From Methanococcus maripaludis (GTDB lineage: Archaea > AGJL01 > Methanococci > Methanococcales > Methanococcaceae), in the NCBI RefSeq assembly GCF_013760955.1, contig NZ_JACDUL010000002.1, positions 1 to 64,000 of the forward strand: a DNA stretch of 64,000 nt, read 5' to 3'. Below are positions 1-8,296 of the stretch, piece after piece. The notes under the pieces are model-generated. The model had not been told where the DNA came from and did no database searches. It saw only the letters and a list, made by a program, of their open reading frames with translations. A program made the translations under genes and the position numbers. Positions within the stretch are counted from its first letter, which is position 1. Each line of letters begins with the position of its first letter.

Positions 1-125
1 AAGTTGGATTCATCAGAATCTACAATTAAAACCTTTTTTCCCTGTTCTTCAATCTTTTGAGCCATTAATGTAATCAAAGTACTTTTTCCGCAACCGCCAC
101 GGCCGCAAATAACCATTTTAGGCAT
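1..125 (-). CDS. CooC/MinD-like P-loop ATPase, N-terminal part only
   Basis: The gene starts at 125 on the minus strand behind a good ribosome binding site (GGAGGT) and runs off the left edge, so only 41 codons are visible. Residues 8-16 read GRGGCGKST, a deviant Walker A of the ParA/MinD/CooC type, followed by VLIVDSDES at about 32-40, the Walker A' aspartate region. CooC-type ATPases mature nickel enzymes such as CO dehydrogenase/acetyl-CoA synthase, which methanogens carry. The substrate here cannot be read from 41 residues. A generic MinD/NifH-like ATPase is the main alternative. Confidence 0.75.
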   Translation of the reverse strand, partial: MPKMVICGRGGCGKSTLITLMAQKIEEQGKKVLIVDSDESN

Positions 126-352
126 AATTTTAACCTCCAAATTTACGAATACTGCTGGTTAATGCTTAGTATAAACAACTATATAAATCATACATATTTA
201 ATATAAAGTATTATTTAATACTTATAAAAATATATTTAAGTAATATGAACATACTCATTATACAGTTGGTTTAGGTTATCAAACGATTCATCTTACCAAA
301 AACAGCAGCATTTGCCATATTCCAGTGATTTCATAAAAAATACTTATCTTTT

Positions 353-1210
353 TTATTTCAAAACTGCATGGATGTATGAGACATTGTTTTTCTCCCATGC
401 TTCTACACTATAACCTGCTTCCAAAAACAGTGCTTTCCAGTCTTCTGGACCCCTTTGCACACCATGAAAATGATCAATTGGCTCCACTGCAAATACTTCA
501 CCGGATGGTTTTAAAACCCGTTTAATATCTTGCAATGCTTTTGCTACGTCATCAAGATGATGCAACATAAAAAAACAGGTAACTGTATCGAAGTATTCAT
601 CTTCAAAAGGTAATTCATAGGCGCTGGCTACAGCAAAATGTGTATTGGTTACGCCTTCAATTTTTGCATTTAATTTGCACTGTTCTATTGAACCATCAAT
701 GATGTCTACCCCATATATTATAGATTCTGGCTTTGCTTTAGCCATATTTATTGCAAGAGATCCAATACCACAGCCTACGTCAAGTATATTCTTTCCGTTC
801 AGTGATGGAAGAAGACTGTTGAATGCTTCCATTTTCCGGGGTTCCATAGAAGTTTGTGGAAACTTTGCTTCTTTAATTTGATCAAAAGAAGTATATGGTA
901 AAATACTATAGATGCGGGCACCATTTTCAGCCATTAACCCCCTTACATAATGCATATCTCCTTCTTTTTGAATGTAGCTTACAACTGAAACTCCAAGACT
1001 ATTACAAAACCTTTTATTTAGTTCTTCTATGTTTTTATGAAACTTTGTTTTCAGAGGGTCATGTATTACCATATAATGTGAGTATTTATCGGTAAAAATT
1101 TCGTCTTCTGCACCCGTAATTTCAATACCGCTTATTGCCTGTCTCCATAAATGCGGCATTTTTAGGTTATCTTCTGTGGTATGGTTATGAACTTTTCCGA
1201 TATTTTCCAT
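353..1210 (-). CDS. SAM-dependent class I methyltransferase
   Basis: About 285 residues. The Rossmann methyltransferase core lies in the second half: motif I ILDVGCGIGSLA, acidic motif II (YGVDII), motif III around ASAYELPFEDEYFD, and FMLHHLDDVAKAL followed by IKRVLKPSGEVFAVEP, typical of UbiE/arsenite-type enzymes (Methyltransf_11). The first ~130 residues are not recognised and may bind substrate. A GTG at 1219 is in frame, but GGTGA overlaps it with good spacing to the ATG at 1210, so 1210 is preferred. It stands alone between two long non-coding stretches. The methyl acceptor is unknown. Confidence 0.85.
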   Translation of the reverse strand: MENIGKVHNHTTEDNLKMPHLWRQAISGIEITGAEDEIFTDKYSHYMVIHDPLKTKFHKNIEELNKRFCNSLGVSVVSYIQKEGDMHYVRGLMAENGARIYSILPYTSFDQIKEAKFPQTSMEPRKMEAFNSLLPSLNGKNILDVGCGIGSLAINMAKAKPESIIYGVDIIDGSIEQCKLNAKIEGVTNTHFAVASAYELPFEDEYFDTVTCFFMLHHLDDVAKALQDIKRVLKPSGEVFAVEPIDHFHGVQRGPEDWKALFLEAGYSVEAWEKNNVSYIHAVLK

Positions 1211-1219
1211 TTGATTCAC

Positions 1220-1988
1220 CGTTACTTAGTTTATAAGACATTATTTTTTCTCATTTCAGATATTGCGATAAATAATGCAAAAATTAGTCCAAAAATCAAA
1301 AATCAATATCTTAGTTATTAAAAAAAGAATATTTAATAATACCGATTAAGTTTGATCCATTAATTTGTTTTGAAACATTATCATTATCCTGCAAGTTCTA
1401 AAATCTAGCCTAAATTACGTTTATTAGTTTTAATCGCCCTGCCGGGTAAAATTTAAGAGTTTGATCTAGATTTTAAATATCAATACACTAAAAAACAGAG
1501 TTTTTTGTGTTAATAAATCTTTGATTTATATAATATATCAAAATGTAATGAATTGATAGTTAATTACCAAATGGATAAATTTTAAAAAAGTAAAAAAAGA
1601 CTTTTGAAAACCCATACACTCCCCCCGAATGTAAAAAGGTTCCAGTATCGGTGCGTGAAATTAGGTCAAGAAAGTATATTTCTATTCCAAAAGGTGTTCC
1701 ACAGTTATAGAAATTTCTATGTCAGCCCCCCGAAAAATTAAGTTTCGGGTAATATAATTTCTAAAATTCGCAGTATTTAACGATTACGGCAAAATAAACG
1801 ATAAAAACCTGTTAAAATTGATTTAAAAAAATATTTGGTTCAGATGGATAATTTATTAAAAAATTGCTTCAAATTCTGGTAATTTACCATATTAATTTCA
1901 TGCCAATTGAGTTTTCAAAAGTAGGCTGAGTTTTGAAAACCTAGCGATTTCTCGCCAAAATTAACTCTGAAATTACGAATATAAAAAG
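1220..1988. other. Non-coding stretch with inverted repeats
   Basis: No convincing gene. About 1615-1750 is richer in G and C than its surroundings. It holds a 14-bp palindrome at 1707-1720 (ATAGAAATTTCTAT), a 7-bp hairpin at 1729-1749 (CCCGAAA/TTTCGGG) and two C-runs followed by GAA. A 10-bp inverted repeat (1911-1920 with 1931-1940) sits just before the ablB relic. In such an AT-rich genome GC-richer intergenic islands often mark RNAs, but no known family is recognised. Confidence 0.4.
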
Positions 1989-2459
1989 TTGATTTTGTTT
2001 CGTGAATATGGATTAACTGATTTAAAAAAGCGTTATGATCTGCCCCAAAACAAGATTTTTCTAGACTGGATATGGGATATGAATCTAGAAAACTCCAATT
2101 CTGAAACCTTGTATTTTAGTGTCCCTTTGGGCACCATTCAATTCAGGGTATGGCGATTCTTGCCATTATACATTATTTGAAATGGATCTTAAAAATAAAT
2201 GTGTGGAAATGACTGATTTTGCAGTTCTTCCAGAGTATCGAAAACAGGGGCTTTCAGAGTATTTATTGTATTTAATGGAAAAAATAATGAAATATACTGA
2301 TTTAGGGTGTTTTACACAATTTCACGGAGTTTATCTTACGGAATGAATATTACATTTAAAAAAATGGGCTATATCTACGGCGGAACTGCGGTAAATAATA
2401 CAAACATCTGTGGAAAGTTTGAAGACATGAATTTATGGTATAAGGTCGTAGAAGAGTAA
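1989..2459 (+). pseudogene. ablB: Beta-lysine N-acetyltransferase (AblB-like) relic
   Basis: Three frames together give a shortened GNAT protein. The middle reads EMTDFAVLPEYRKQGLSEYL (acetyl-CoA binding region). The C-terminus, in a different frame from 2331, reads SYGMNITFKKMGY and later NNTNICGKFEDMN, which matches my recollection of AblB C-termini. Near 2315 the sequence ACACAATTTCACGG carries what looks like a duplicated dinucleotide: removing it restores a reading of T-I-S-R-S-L-S-Y-G. Another frame change lies around 2100-2180. About 155 codons remain of roughly 270 usual. AblB acetylates beta-lysine, a salt-stress osmolyte, so this copy is dead. It converges on a KamA-family gene. Confidence 0.75.
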
Positions 2460-2499
2460 TTTACAACTTATTTTTAATAAAAAAAAGGATTTGAAAAAT

Positions 2500-4284
2500 T
2501 TAAAAATAATACCATATAGACTGGTAATCTTCTATTTTTTCACCCCGTCTTTTTAATTCATTGAGATAATTTTGAATAGGAACATCTTTATAGATATAAG
2601 TTTTAGTAAGCGCTATATTTTTCTCCCATGGGTGAAACTCGTAAACTCTACTCCCATCTTTTAAAATCATTATTAAATCATGATCCTGATAAAAATTCAA
2701 ATTATTTTTACCGAGTTTAGGTACATTGAAAACTGTGCTATCGGTTCTACAGTATCCTGGAAGTAACCTTGCTTCTTCCTTTCTCTCTTGAAGTGCTCTT
2801 GCTATTGGAACTCTATAATTTACGGTTTCTTCCTTTCCTTTTGTATTAAACAAGTAGTAAGGTTCAATTCCGACAAGTTTTAAGGCTTTTCTAAGAGCTG
2901 AAGTTTCAAATCGTCTGCTGTTTTCGACAGTAAATACTTGCTGATTATATACATATATTCCATTATTTTTTAATTTTGATACGGCATCTTTTAAGTCTTT
3001 TGTAACTTCATAGACGTGTTCTATGTGAGTAGATACTGCAACTTCACGAATACCTGGTTCATTGTAATGTCCAAGTACTTCTGTAAATTCATCAGTTATT
3101 CTTTGAGGGAGAACCACAGGCGTTCTTGTTCCAATTCTTATTCGCTCTAAATGTTTAATTTCCGAAAATTCGGATAAAAGGTATGCTAAGTATTCTTCAC
3201 TTAATATTCCGGGGTCACCCCCTGTTAAAAGTACTTCTTTAATGGATTCATTATTTCTAAACCATTCGATTGCATTTTCAACAGATTCTTTTTTTGCCAG
3301 TGCATTTTTTGAAAATACGTCTTTAATTTGCCAATTTCTTTGACAATAAACACATATTTGGGCACATGTTTCATATGGTTTCATTATCGCAATCATTGGA
3401 TATCGTCTTGTTACAAGGTCAACTGGCGATGTATCCGTTTCACCCATAAAATCGAGACTTTCTCCGGAATTTCTAGCTTCAGCTGTTTTTTCGACATAAT
3501 TTAGAGGTGGAATCACCTGCGCCCTTACTGCGTGATCATATTTCCTGTCAGTCGTGTTATCCATTAAAGAAACATAATACGGCGTTATACCAAAAGGAAT
3601 ATTATTTTGACGAGCTTTTTCAATCGCATTTTTTTCAGAAACTGAAAGAGCCACTAAATTTTCTAAAGTTTTCGAATTTATAACAACATTTTCAAGCTGC
3701 CAGTTCCAGTCGTTCCAGTTTTCTTCATTCGCTCCAAAATAATTTAGAATCCTTTTTTTATTTTCTTTTCTTTTTTCAGAAACTTTTTTGGAGAGTCCTG
3801 AGGGGTAGCGCCCGATATAATATTCAACCTCGTTAGATAGTTTATCAAGATCTTTTGATCGAAGAACCGCTGAATTTCTACCACTAAATTTAAAAAACTC
3901 GGGAAATTTTTCCATATATATCCCAGATTTTCCATTTATTCCTTTTAAAAGGTAGATGAATTCGTTTAAAAATCCTAATGAAATTCCGGAAGTTTCCCCC
4001 CGATAAAGTTTCCAAAGAGCAGTTATTGCAGAAAATCCCGCCAATTTTTCATTTTTTGGTGACAGGACATTTTTAAAAGTTTTAATGCATTCCTTCATGT
4101 TGATTATTTCGAGTTTTGGAAAAACAGTATTTTCAAAATAAAGCATTTTTTCAATAGAATTTAAGTATTCATATAAATTATGTCTTAAATCGTCGACATC
4201 CTTGCTTTTTCTCAAAATATCGTGAAAATTCGGATCTATTTTAAATAAATGCTCCATTTTTGAATTAAAATGGTCGTTTTGCAT
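2500..4284 (-). CDS. KamA-family radical SAM protein (lysine 2,3-aminomutase-like, long form)
   Basis: 594 residues with a strong ribosome binding site (GAGGAGAT) before the ATG. The radical SAM CX3CX2C cluster motif (CAQICVYC) lies at about residues 305-312, with LLTGGDPGILS near 350 and VAVSTHIEH further on. The barrel resembles lysine/glutamate 2,3-aminomutases that use PLP. The protein is ~180 residues longer than bacterial KamA or archaeal AblA because of an N-terminal helical extension, like the methanococcal MJ0634 group whose substrate is not established to my knowledge. The neighbouring ablB relic hints at beta-amino-acid metabolism, but AblA proper is usually shorter. Confidence 0.85.
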   Translation of the reverse strand: MQNDHFNSKMEHLFKIDPNFHDILRKSKDVDDLRHNLYEYLNSIEKMLYFENTVFPKLEIINMKECIKTFKNVLSPKNEKLAGFSAITALWKLYRGETSGISLGFLNEFIYLLKGINGKSGIYMEKFPEFFKFSGRNSAVLRSKDLDKLSNEVEYYIGRYPSGLSKKVSEKRKENKKRILNYFGANEENWNDWNWQLENVVINSKTLENLVALSVSEKNAIEKARQNNIPFGITPYYVSLMDNTTDRKYDHAVRAQVIPPLNYVEKTAEARNSGESLDFMGETDTSPVDLVTRRYPMIAIMKPYETCAQICVYCQRNWQIKDVFSKNALAKKESVENAIEWFRNNESIKEVLLTGGDPGILSEEYLAYLLSEFSEIKHLERIRIGTRTPVVLPQRITDEFTEVLGHYNEPGIREVAVSTHIEHVYEVTKDLKDAVSKLKNNGIYVYNQQVFTVENSRRFETSALRKALKLVGIEPYYLFNTKGKEETVNYRVPIARALQERKEEARLLPGYCRTDSTVFNVPKLGKNNLNFYQDHDLIMILKDGSRVYEFHPWEKNIALTKTYIYKDVPIQNYLNELKRRGEKIEDYQSIWYYF

Positions 4285-4675
4285 AGTTATCTCCTCTAAT
4301 ATTTAAAAATGGAGTATCGTTCTTTAAAAGATTTTGTCAAAAATAGAATATATTTCGAGTTAAAAAGTCCCTAATCCTAACATTTATTAAAAGTATTATA
4401 AAGTATTTATTGTTAAATTATAACTTTTTTTCTTACCCCTTTTTCTTTTCTTCAAGTTTTTCAATTGTTTTAACTTCTAAATCATGATATTTTTCATTTT
4501 TTTTGAAAATACGGCTTAAATTAATTTTCAGTTAGGTCCTCTATATTTTTCTTATACTTCTCACTATCAATTATCAAATCCACATCCTTATACAAAACAT
4601 GTGCCATAATATTGCCCAAACATATATATTTTCTAAAAAAAGGTAATCACGTTAAAATAGTTTAAATCTGCAAAA
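4285..4675. other. Non-coding stretch, possible degraded small ORFs
   Basis: No intact gene is visible. On the minus strand an ATG at 4607 opens a 28-codon frame (begins MAHVLYKDVDLIID), after which coding-like text continues in another frame towards 4440 (for example KNEKYHDLEVKTIEKLEEK). This looks like the wreck of a small gene, but the family is not recognised. Confidence 0.3.
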
Positions 4676-4885
4676 TTACCTTTCCAATATCCACTGAATT
4701 TTTCTCAAAATCCATCCAGTATCGGAAGATTTTCTCAGGATTACAAGATCTTTAACTTTTGAACGTGAAAAGAATTTCCAATATGGCAGGTTACTTTAAT
4801 CGAAAGTCCACGTTTCAAAAGCCTTTAAAAGCTGTACAGTGCTCAAAGTAAGAGTTGTATCAAAATAAGGTTCAATAAGTGCCAT
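4676..4885 (-). pseudogene. WYL-like small protein relic
   Basis: A 70-codon minus-strand frame from ATG 4885 to TAA 4676 is interrupted by one TAA at 4796-4798. Its text (LLKAFETWTFD, stop, SNLPYWKFFSRSKVKDLVIL) parallels the intact protein at 25076-25366 (ILKAFQTWTFESENWPEWKFYSIPNIKNL). It is therefore a second, inactivated copy of the same solitary WYL-like domain. The N-terminal 20-25 residues of the intact copy are missing here. Confidence 0.7.
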
Positions 4886-5146
4886 CTTTCAAACCCCCTC
4901 CAAAAATAAAAAAAATAATTTCCAATAATAAAACTGTCTTTATAGAATTATAAAAAGAATATTTTAAAATTATTAAATATTGTCCGGATGGGTTAATTTA
5001 TAAATTTTTTGAAAAATTTTTCAGATTTTAACCTTCATTTGGGAATATATGGACCATTTTAAAAGTTAACTGAATCATTTGGTTTAAGTTATATAATGCT
5101 AAATCAAAAATTTTATTAAAGCATGTAATTTGTAAAATGGGGGATT

Positions 5147-6109
5147 ATGTTAGGGTACTTGTTATTGTACATGATATTCGGGGGAATTTTACTTGCATAC
5201 GGGAGTGACTGGTTTATTGAAGGAAGTACTCGGGTTGCAAAACACTTCAATGTTTCAAATTTTGTAATCGGTGCAACGATTGTCGCATTTGGAACTTCTC
5301 TTCCAGAAATTGTAACAAGTAGCGGTGCTGCACTTTCTGGATCTCCAGGGCTTGCTGTTGGAAATGCTATTGGAAGCTGCATTGCAAATATCGGAATTAT
5401 TTTGGGAATTAGTGTACTGATGTATCCATTAATTATTAAAAAACGGGCAATTATTAAAAATGGAAATATTTATCTTATTGCAACAATATTGCTGGTTATT
5501 TTAGGATACAATGGTTTTTCAAGGTTTGACGGATTGATATTATTTCTTTTTATGATTATTTATGTAATATATACGATCAAAACAAGTGAATCCGATGAAG
5601 AAGAAATCATTTCAGATATTACTGTTAAAAAGGCTTCGATATTTATTGTAGTTGGCTTACTGGCTGTGATTTTAGGGAGTGATTTATTTATAGAAGGCGC
5701 AAAAGGGATCGCAGAATATTTTAACGTTCCTGAAAGTATTATTGGATTCTCACTTGTTGCATTTGGAACTTCGTTACCAGAACTTGCGTCTTCAGTTGCT
5801 GCTGCAAAACGAAAACTTGGAAGCATTGTTCTTGGAAATGTAATTGGGAGTAATATTGCAAATACCTGCGTAGCTCTTTCATTTTCCGCAATGATTGTAG
5901 ATATCCCAAAATACAACGTAGAATTGATGGTAAATACAATAATGGCACTTTTAATAATTTTTACAATGAATCGGGAAAAAATAAAGAAAATGTTGAACTT
6001 TAAGAACTTTAGAACAGATTACTTCTCAAAAATAGATAGAATCGATGGTATTTCTTACATCTTGATTTATTTGATATTTTTGGCTTATCTTTTGGGATAT
6101 ATATTTTAA
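5147..6109 (+). CDS. Calcium/sodium antiporter (CaCA family, NCX_Mj-like)
   Basis: 320 residues, membrane protein with about ten hydrophobic helices and an internal duplication. The two alpha repeats carry the ion-site motifs GTSLPEIVTS (about residue 48) and GTSLPELASS (about 206), each preceded by an (V/L)VAFGTS helix, as in the Na+/Ca2+ exchanger of Methanocaldococcus. An acidic cytoplasmic loop (SESDEEE) separates the halves. Start ATG follows GGGGGATT. It probably expels Ca2+ using the Na+ gradient. The first third and the upstream promoter region recur as a truncated copy at 23843-24172. Confidence 0.92.
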   Translation: MLGYLLLYMIFGGILLAYGSDWFIEGSTRVAKHFNVSNFVIGATIVAFGTSLPEIVTSSGAALSGSPGLAVGNAIGSCIANIGIILGISVLMYPLIIKKRAIIKNGNIYLIATILLVILGYNGFSRFDGLILFLFMIIYVIYTIKTSESDEEEIISDITVKKASIFIVVGLLAVILGSDLFIEGAKGIAEYFNVPESIIGFSLVAFGTSLPELASSVAAAKRKLGSIVLGNVIGSNIANTCVALSFSAMIVDIPKYNVELMVNTIMALLIIFTMNREKIKKMLNFKNFRTDYFSKIDRIDGISYILIYLIFLAYLLGYIF

Positions 6110-6120
6110 TAATGTATGAA

Positions 6121-6430
6121 TTTCTTTTTTCCATTTTTAACCCAACATATTGTTTTGAGTACCCTAAAGTTTAAATAACGCTATTTTCAAAAATTATAAT
6201 GCCCGAGGTGGGAAAGATCTTGGGAAATGGGGAGTGTCAGGGTCGTTAAACGGTTTCATACACTTTTTAGAACAGTTTAATTTTTTTGGGGATTTTTGAA
6301 TTGTTCTAGAACTCTTTTAACTTTTTTAGAAAATTTTTCAAAAACTACACGTTTGGACTATTTTAAAATTTAAAATGTAAATGCAATATCTAACATTTTT
6401 TTCATTTTGTCAGATTCACTGTTAAAATTA
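6121..6430 (+). repeat. Dispersed non-coding repeat family 1, copy A (candidate structured RNA)
   Basis: Aligns over roughly 280 bp with 15146-15445. Shared blocks include the ACATATTGTTTTGA region, a TATA-like element near 6168-6178, GGGAAAGATCTTGGGAAA, GGTCGTTAAA and CGGTTTCATA. A hairpin pairs 6270-6280 with 6296-6306 (11 bp, two G-U) around a G-rich loop, and the equivalent hairpin in copy B uses changed but still pairing bases. A T-rich run follows. No reading frame is shared by the two copies. Read as a promoter plus a ~200-nt RNA; its role is unknown. Confidence 0.65.
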
Positions 6431-6482
6431 TTTTTTTGAAAATTTTGAACAAAAAAATGATCTGTTACTTTTTATTACTTAA

Positions 6483-7115
6483 TTATTGTTTATTATCAGT
6501 TTTAATTGATCCTGCAATATTTTTTCTAAGTAGCATATATCTACCAAGTTTCTTTCCTGCATTTTCTGCTTTTTTTATGTTTTCAGGAATTTCATTTACT
6601 TTTCCAGCTTCAAATACTTTCAATACTTTTAAATTTTCTATTACTCGATATCCGAGAGCTTCCAAAGGTTTGCTCAATGCCAGTGGCGTAAATCCCATAT
6701 CTTCTTCTTTTTCCTGTTCGCATACGGAAACAGTAACTGCATATTTTAACCCTAAAACTTCATTCAAAGGTATCCATACGGACCGATCATCCGAATCAAA
6801 TATTTCATAACAATAAAGTCTATCCAGGAATGCCTTTGTTTCAGCAGTAATATTGTAAAAATAGGTGGGCGATCCGATTACTATTGCGTCAGTTTCCATG
6901 ATTTTTTTATATATATCCTGCATATCGTCTTTAAGCACACATTTGTAAGTTTTTCTGCAACCTTCACAGCCATTACAGCTTGAATAGTTATAATCAGATA
7001 AAAATAGTTTTTCAGTTTCAATATTCATTTCTTCAAGGGTAGATAATATTTTAGAAACCATTGTTGCGGTATTTCCAGCTTTCCTGTTACTTCCGATAAT
7101 TCCAAGTACTTTCAT
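6483..7115 (-). CDS. Iron-sulfur flavoprotein / NADPH-dependent FMN reductase family
   Basis: 210 residues with a flavodoxin fold: GIIGSNRKAGNTATMV at the N-terminus is the FMN phosphate loop, and AIVIGSPTYFYNITAETKAFLDR is the classic isf/flavodoxin segment. Cysteines C47, C50, C53 and C59 (CX2CX2CX5C) fit the compact 4Fe-4S motif of archaeal iron-sulfur flavoproteins, which move electrons among ferredoxin, FMN and oxidants. Start ATG follows GGAGA. No partner gene adjoins it, so its redox partner is not indicated. Confidence 0.85.
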   Translation of the reverse strand: MKVLGIIGSNRKAGNTATMVSKILSTLEEMNIETEKLFLSDYNYSSCNGCEGCRKTYKCVLKDDMQDIYKKIMETDAIVIGSPTYFYNITAETKAFLDRLYCYEIFDSDDRSVWIPLNEVLGLKYAVTVSVCEQEKEEDMGFTPLALSKPLEALGYRVIENLKVLKVFEAGKVNEIPENIKKAENAGKKLGRYMLLRKNIAGSIKTDNKQ

Positions 7116-8227
7116 GATTTTTCTCCATTTAACTTTTCATATAATAATTATCGAAAAAAACGTATTTAAAAATGCATGAATCAATTAAATAATTTTTAAG
7201 ACCATTTTTTACTTTTAATTATGGATCCATTCAATGTACCGGTTTTTGAATAAACGGATTCATAACCTCAAATATAATTTAACGTATGTAATTAGAATGA
7301 AAACAGGATGATGTACTTAAAAATTTCAAAAATATCTCTGAAAAGTTACCAAAAACGTAAATATTTAAAAAAAGTTATGACTTAGAAATTTAAAGAAATT
7401 TGCCCAGATCTGCGAAAATTGGGGCAAATATACTTTTATCATTATTCACGTGGTATCGTTGAATATTTAAAGGTATATTTGTGTATTTCCAAGTTAATAC
7501 ATTAAACAGCACGAATTAATGTATTGGCTTTGAGGAGTTATGTTTAAAAGGTAATTCTAATCCACGAGGTGGATGAAATAATGTGCCCCAAAATCTAGAA
7601 AATTTAAACTCATAACATATTGATTCGTTCTAGACTTCAAGGAACTTAGATAAAAATTGATTTTGAACTATATAAATGCTTTGTGTAGGCATTGTGTTTA
7701 TGAACTTTTGGCTTTGATAAATTATTTTACCCTAATTTAATATCTATTGAAAACATTTGCATTTTCATGTATGGGGCCGTAAATTAATTTTAAAACTTGG
7801 GAAAACTGAATTCTCCCAAAATTTAAAAATCGTGTTGAAAATAATTTAATTCCCCAATTAAATTACAATCCACATCCAAAATCCAACGTAAATCATATAA
7901 CCTATCCCCCTATTAAATGGTCTGTTCAGGATCAATGGGAAAATACTTTCCCGATAATATATATCAATGATCCGTATTATCATTTTTCTAATTAAATTTT
8001 CAAATACAACGTTATTCAAAAATCCCGTAATCAAAGTATTTCAAAAATCTAATAACGCCCATATGAGGATAATACTCCAACATTTTCGATTTTTTGTTAA
8101 ATTAATTTAGTGAGTATTTAAACCTTAAGAATGGTTAATTAATCGAATATCCGAAAATTGATTAAAAATAGTTTGATTTATTCTATAAATTTCGTTTTTT
8201 ACTATTAAATCGACATTAAAAGAAGAC
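7116..8227. other. Long non-coding stretch containing a structured repeat
   Basis: Over 1.1 kb without a convincing gene. The clear content is the family 2 repeat at 7797-7952. Elsewhere there are only very short frames behind GAGG-like sites (near 7535 and 7570) with 4-codon or shorter products, which are not supported as genes. Confidence 0.5.
7797..7952 (-). repeat. Dispersed non-coding repeat family 2, copy 1 (candidate structured RNA)
   Basis: Read on the minus strand it aligns with 31150-31314 on the plus strand. Three hairpins are in the same order: 7937-7942 with 7947-7952 (6 bp), 7843-7851 with 7856-7864 (9 bp, GGGG loop on the RNA strand) and 7797-7805 with 7811-7819. The last has an A/C mismatch on the plus strand but a G-U pair on the minus strand, so the RNA would be minus-strand. 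Between them the CCTGAACAGAC and TTTTCAACACGATTTTTAA blocks are conserved. No ORF is shared. Confidence 0.65.
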
Positions 8228-8240
8228 TTTTTATATATTC
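8228..8240 (+). promoter_or_regulatory. Archaeal TATA box for the AlbA_2 gene
   Basis: TTTTTATATATTC lies about 60 bp before the ATG at 8297, placing a start of transcription near 8255 and leaving a short leader. Inferred from sequence similarity to archaeal TATA elements. Confidence 0.5.
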
Positions 8241-8296
8241 ATTAAAATAATAGATTTTAAGATTTAATAAGTGGAATACTTTTGGAGACTTAAAAA

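Noticed and set aside
4525-4607. 28-codon minus-strand ORF
   Set aside because: Short, no clear ribosome binding site, no family; kept only as a note in the gap entry.
6121-6430. Family 1 repeat considered as an insertion sequence
   Set aside because: No transposase frame or terminal inverted repeats are seen; the short frame after the TATA core differs between copies.
6436-6810. Plus-strand 124-codon frame overlapping the flavoprotein
   Set aside because: Mostly antisense to the flavoprotein gene, which has clear motifs and a start signal.
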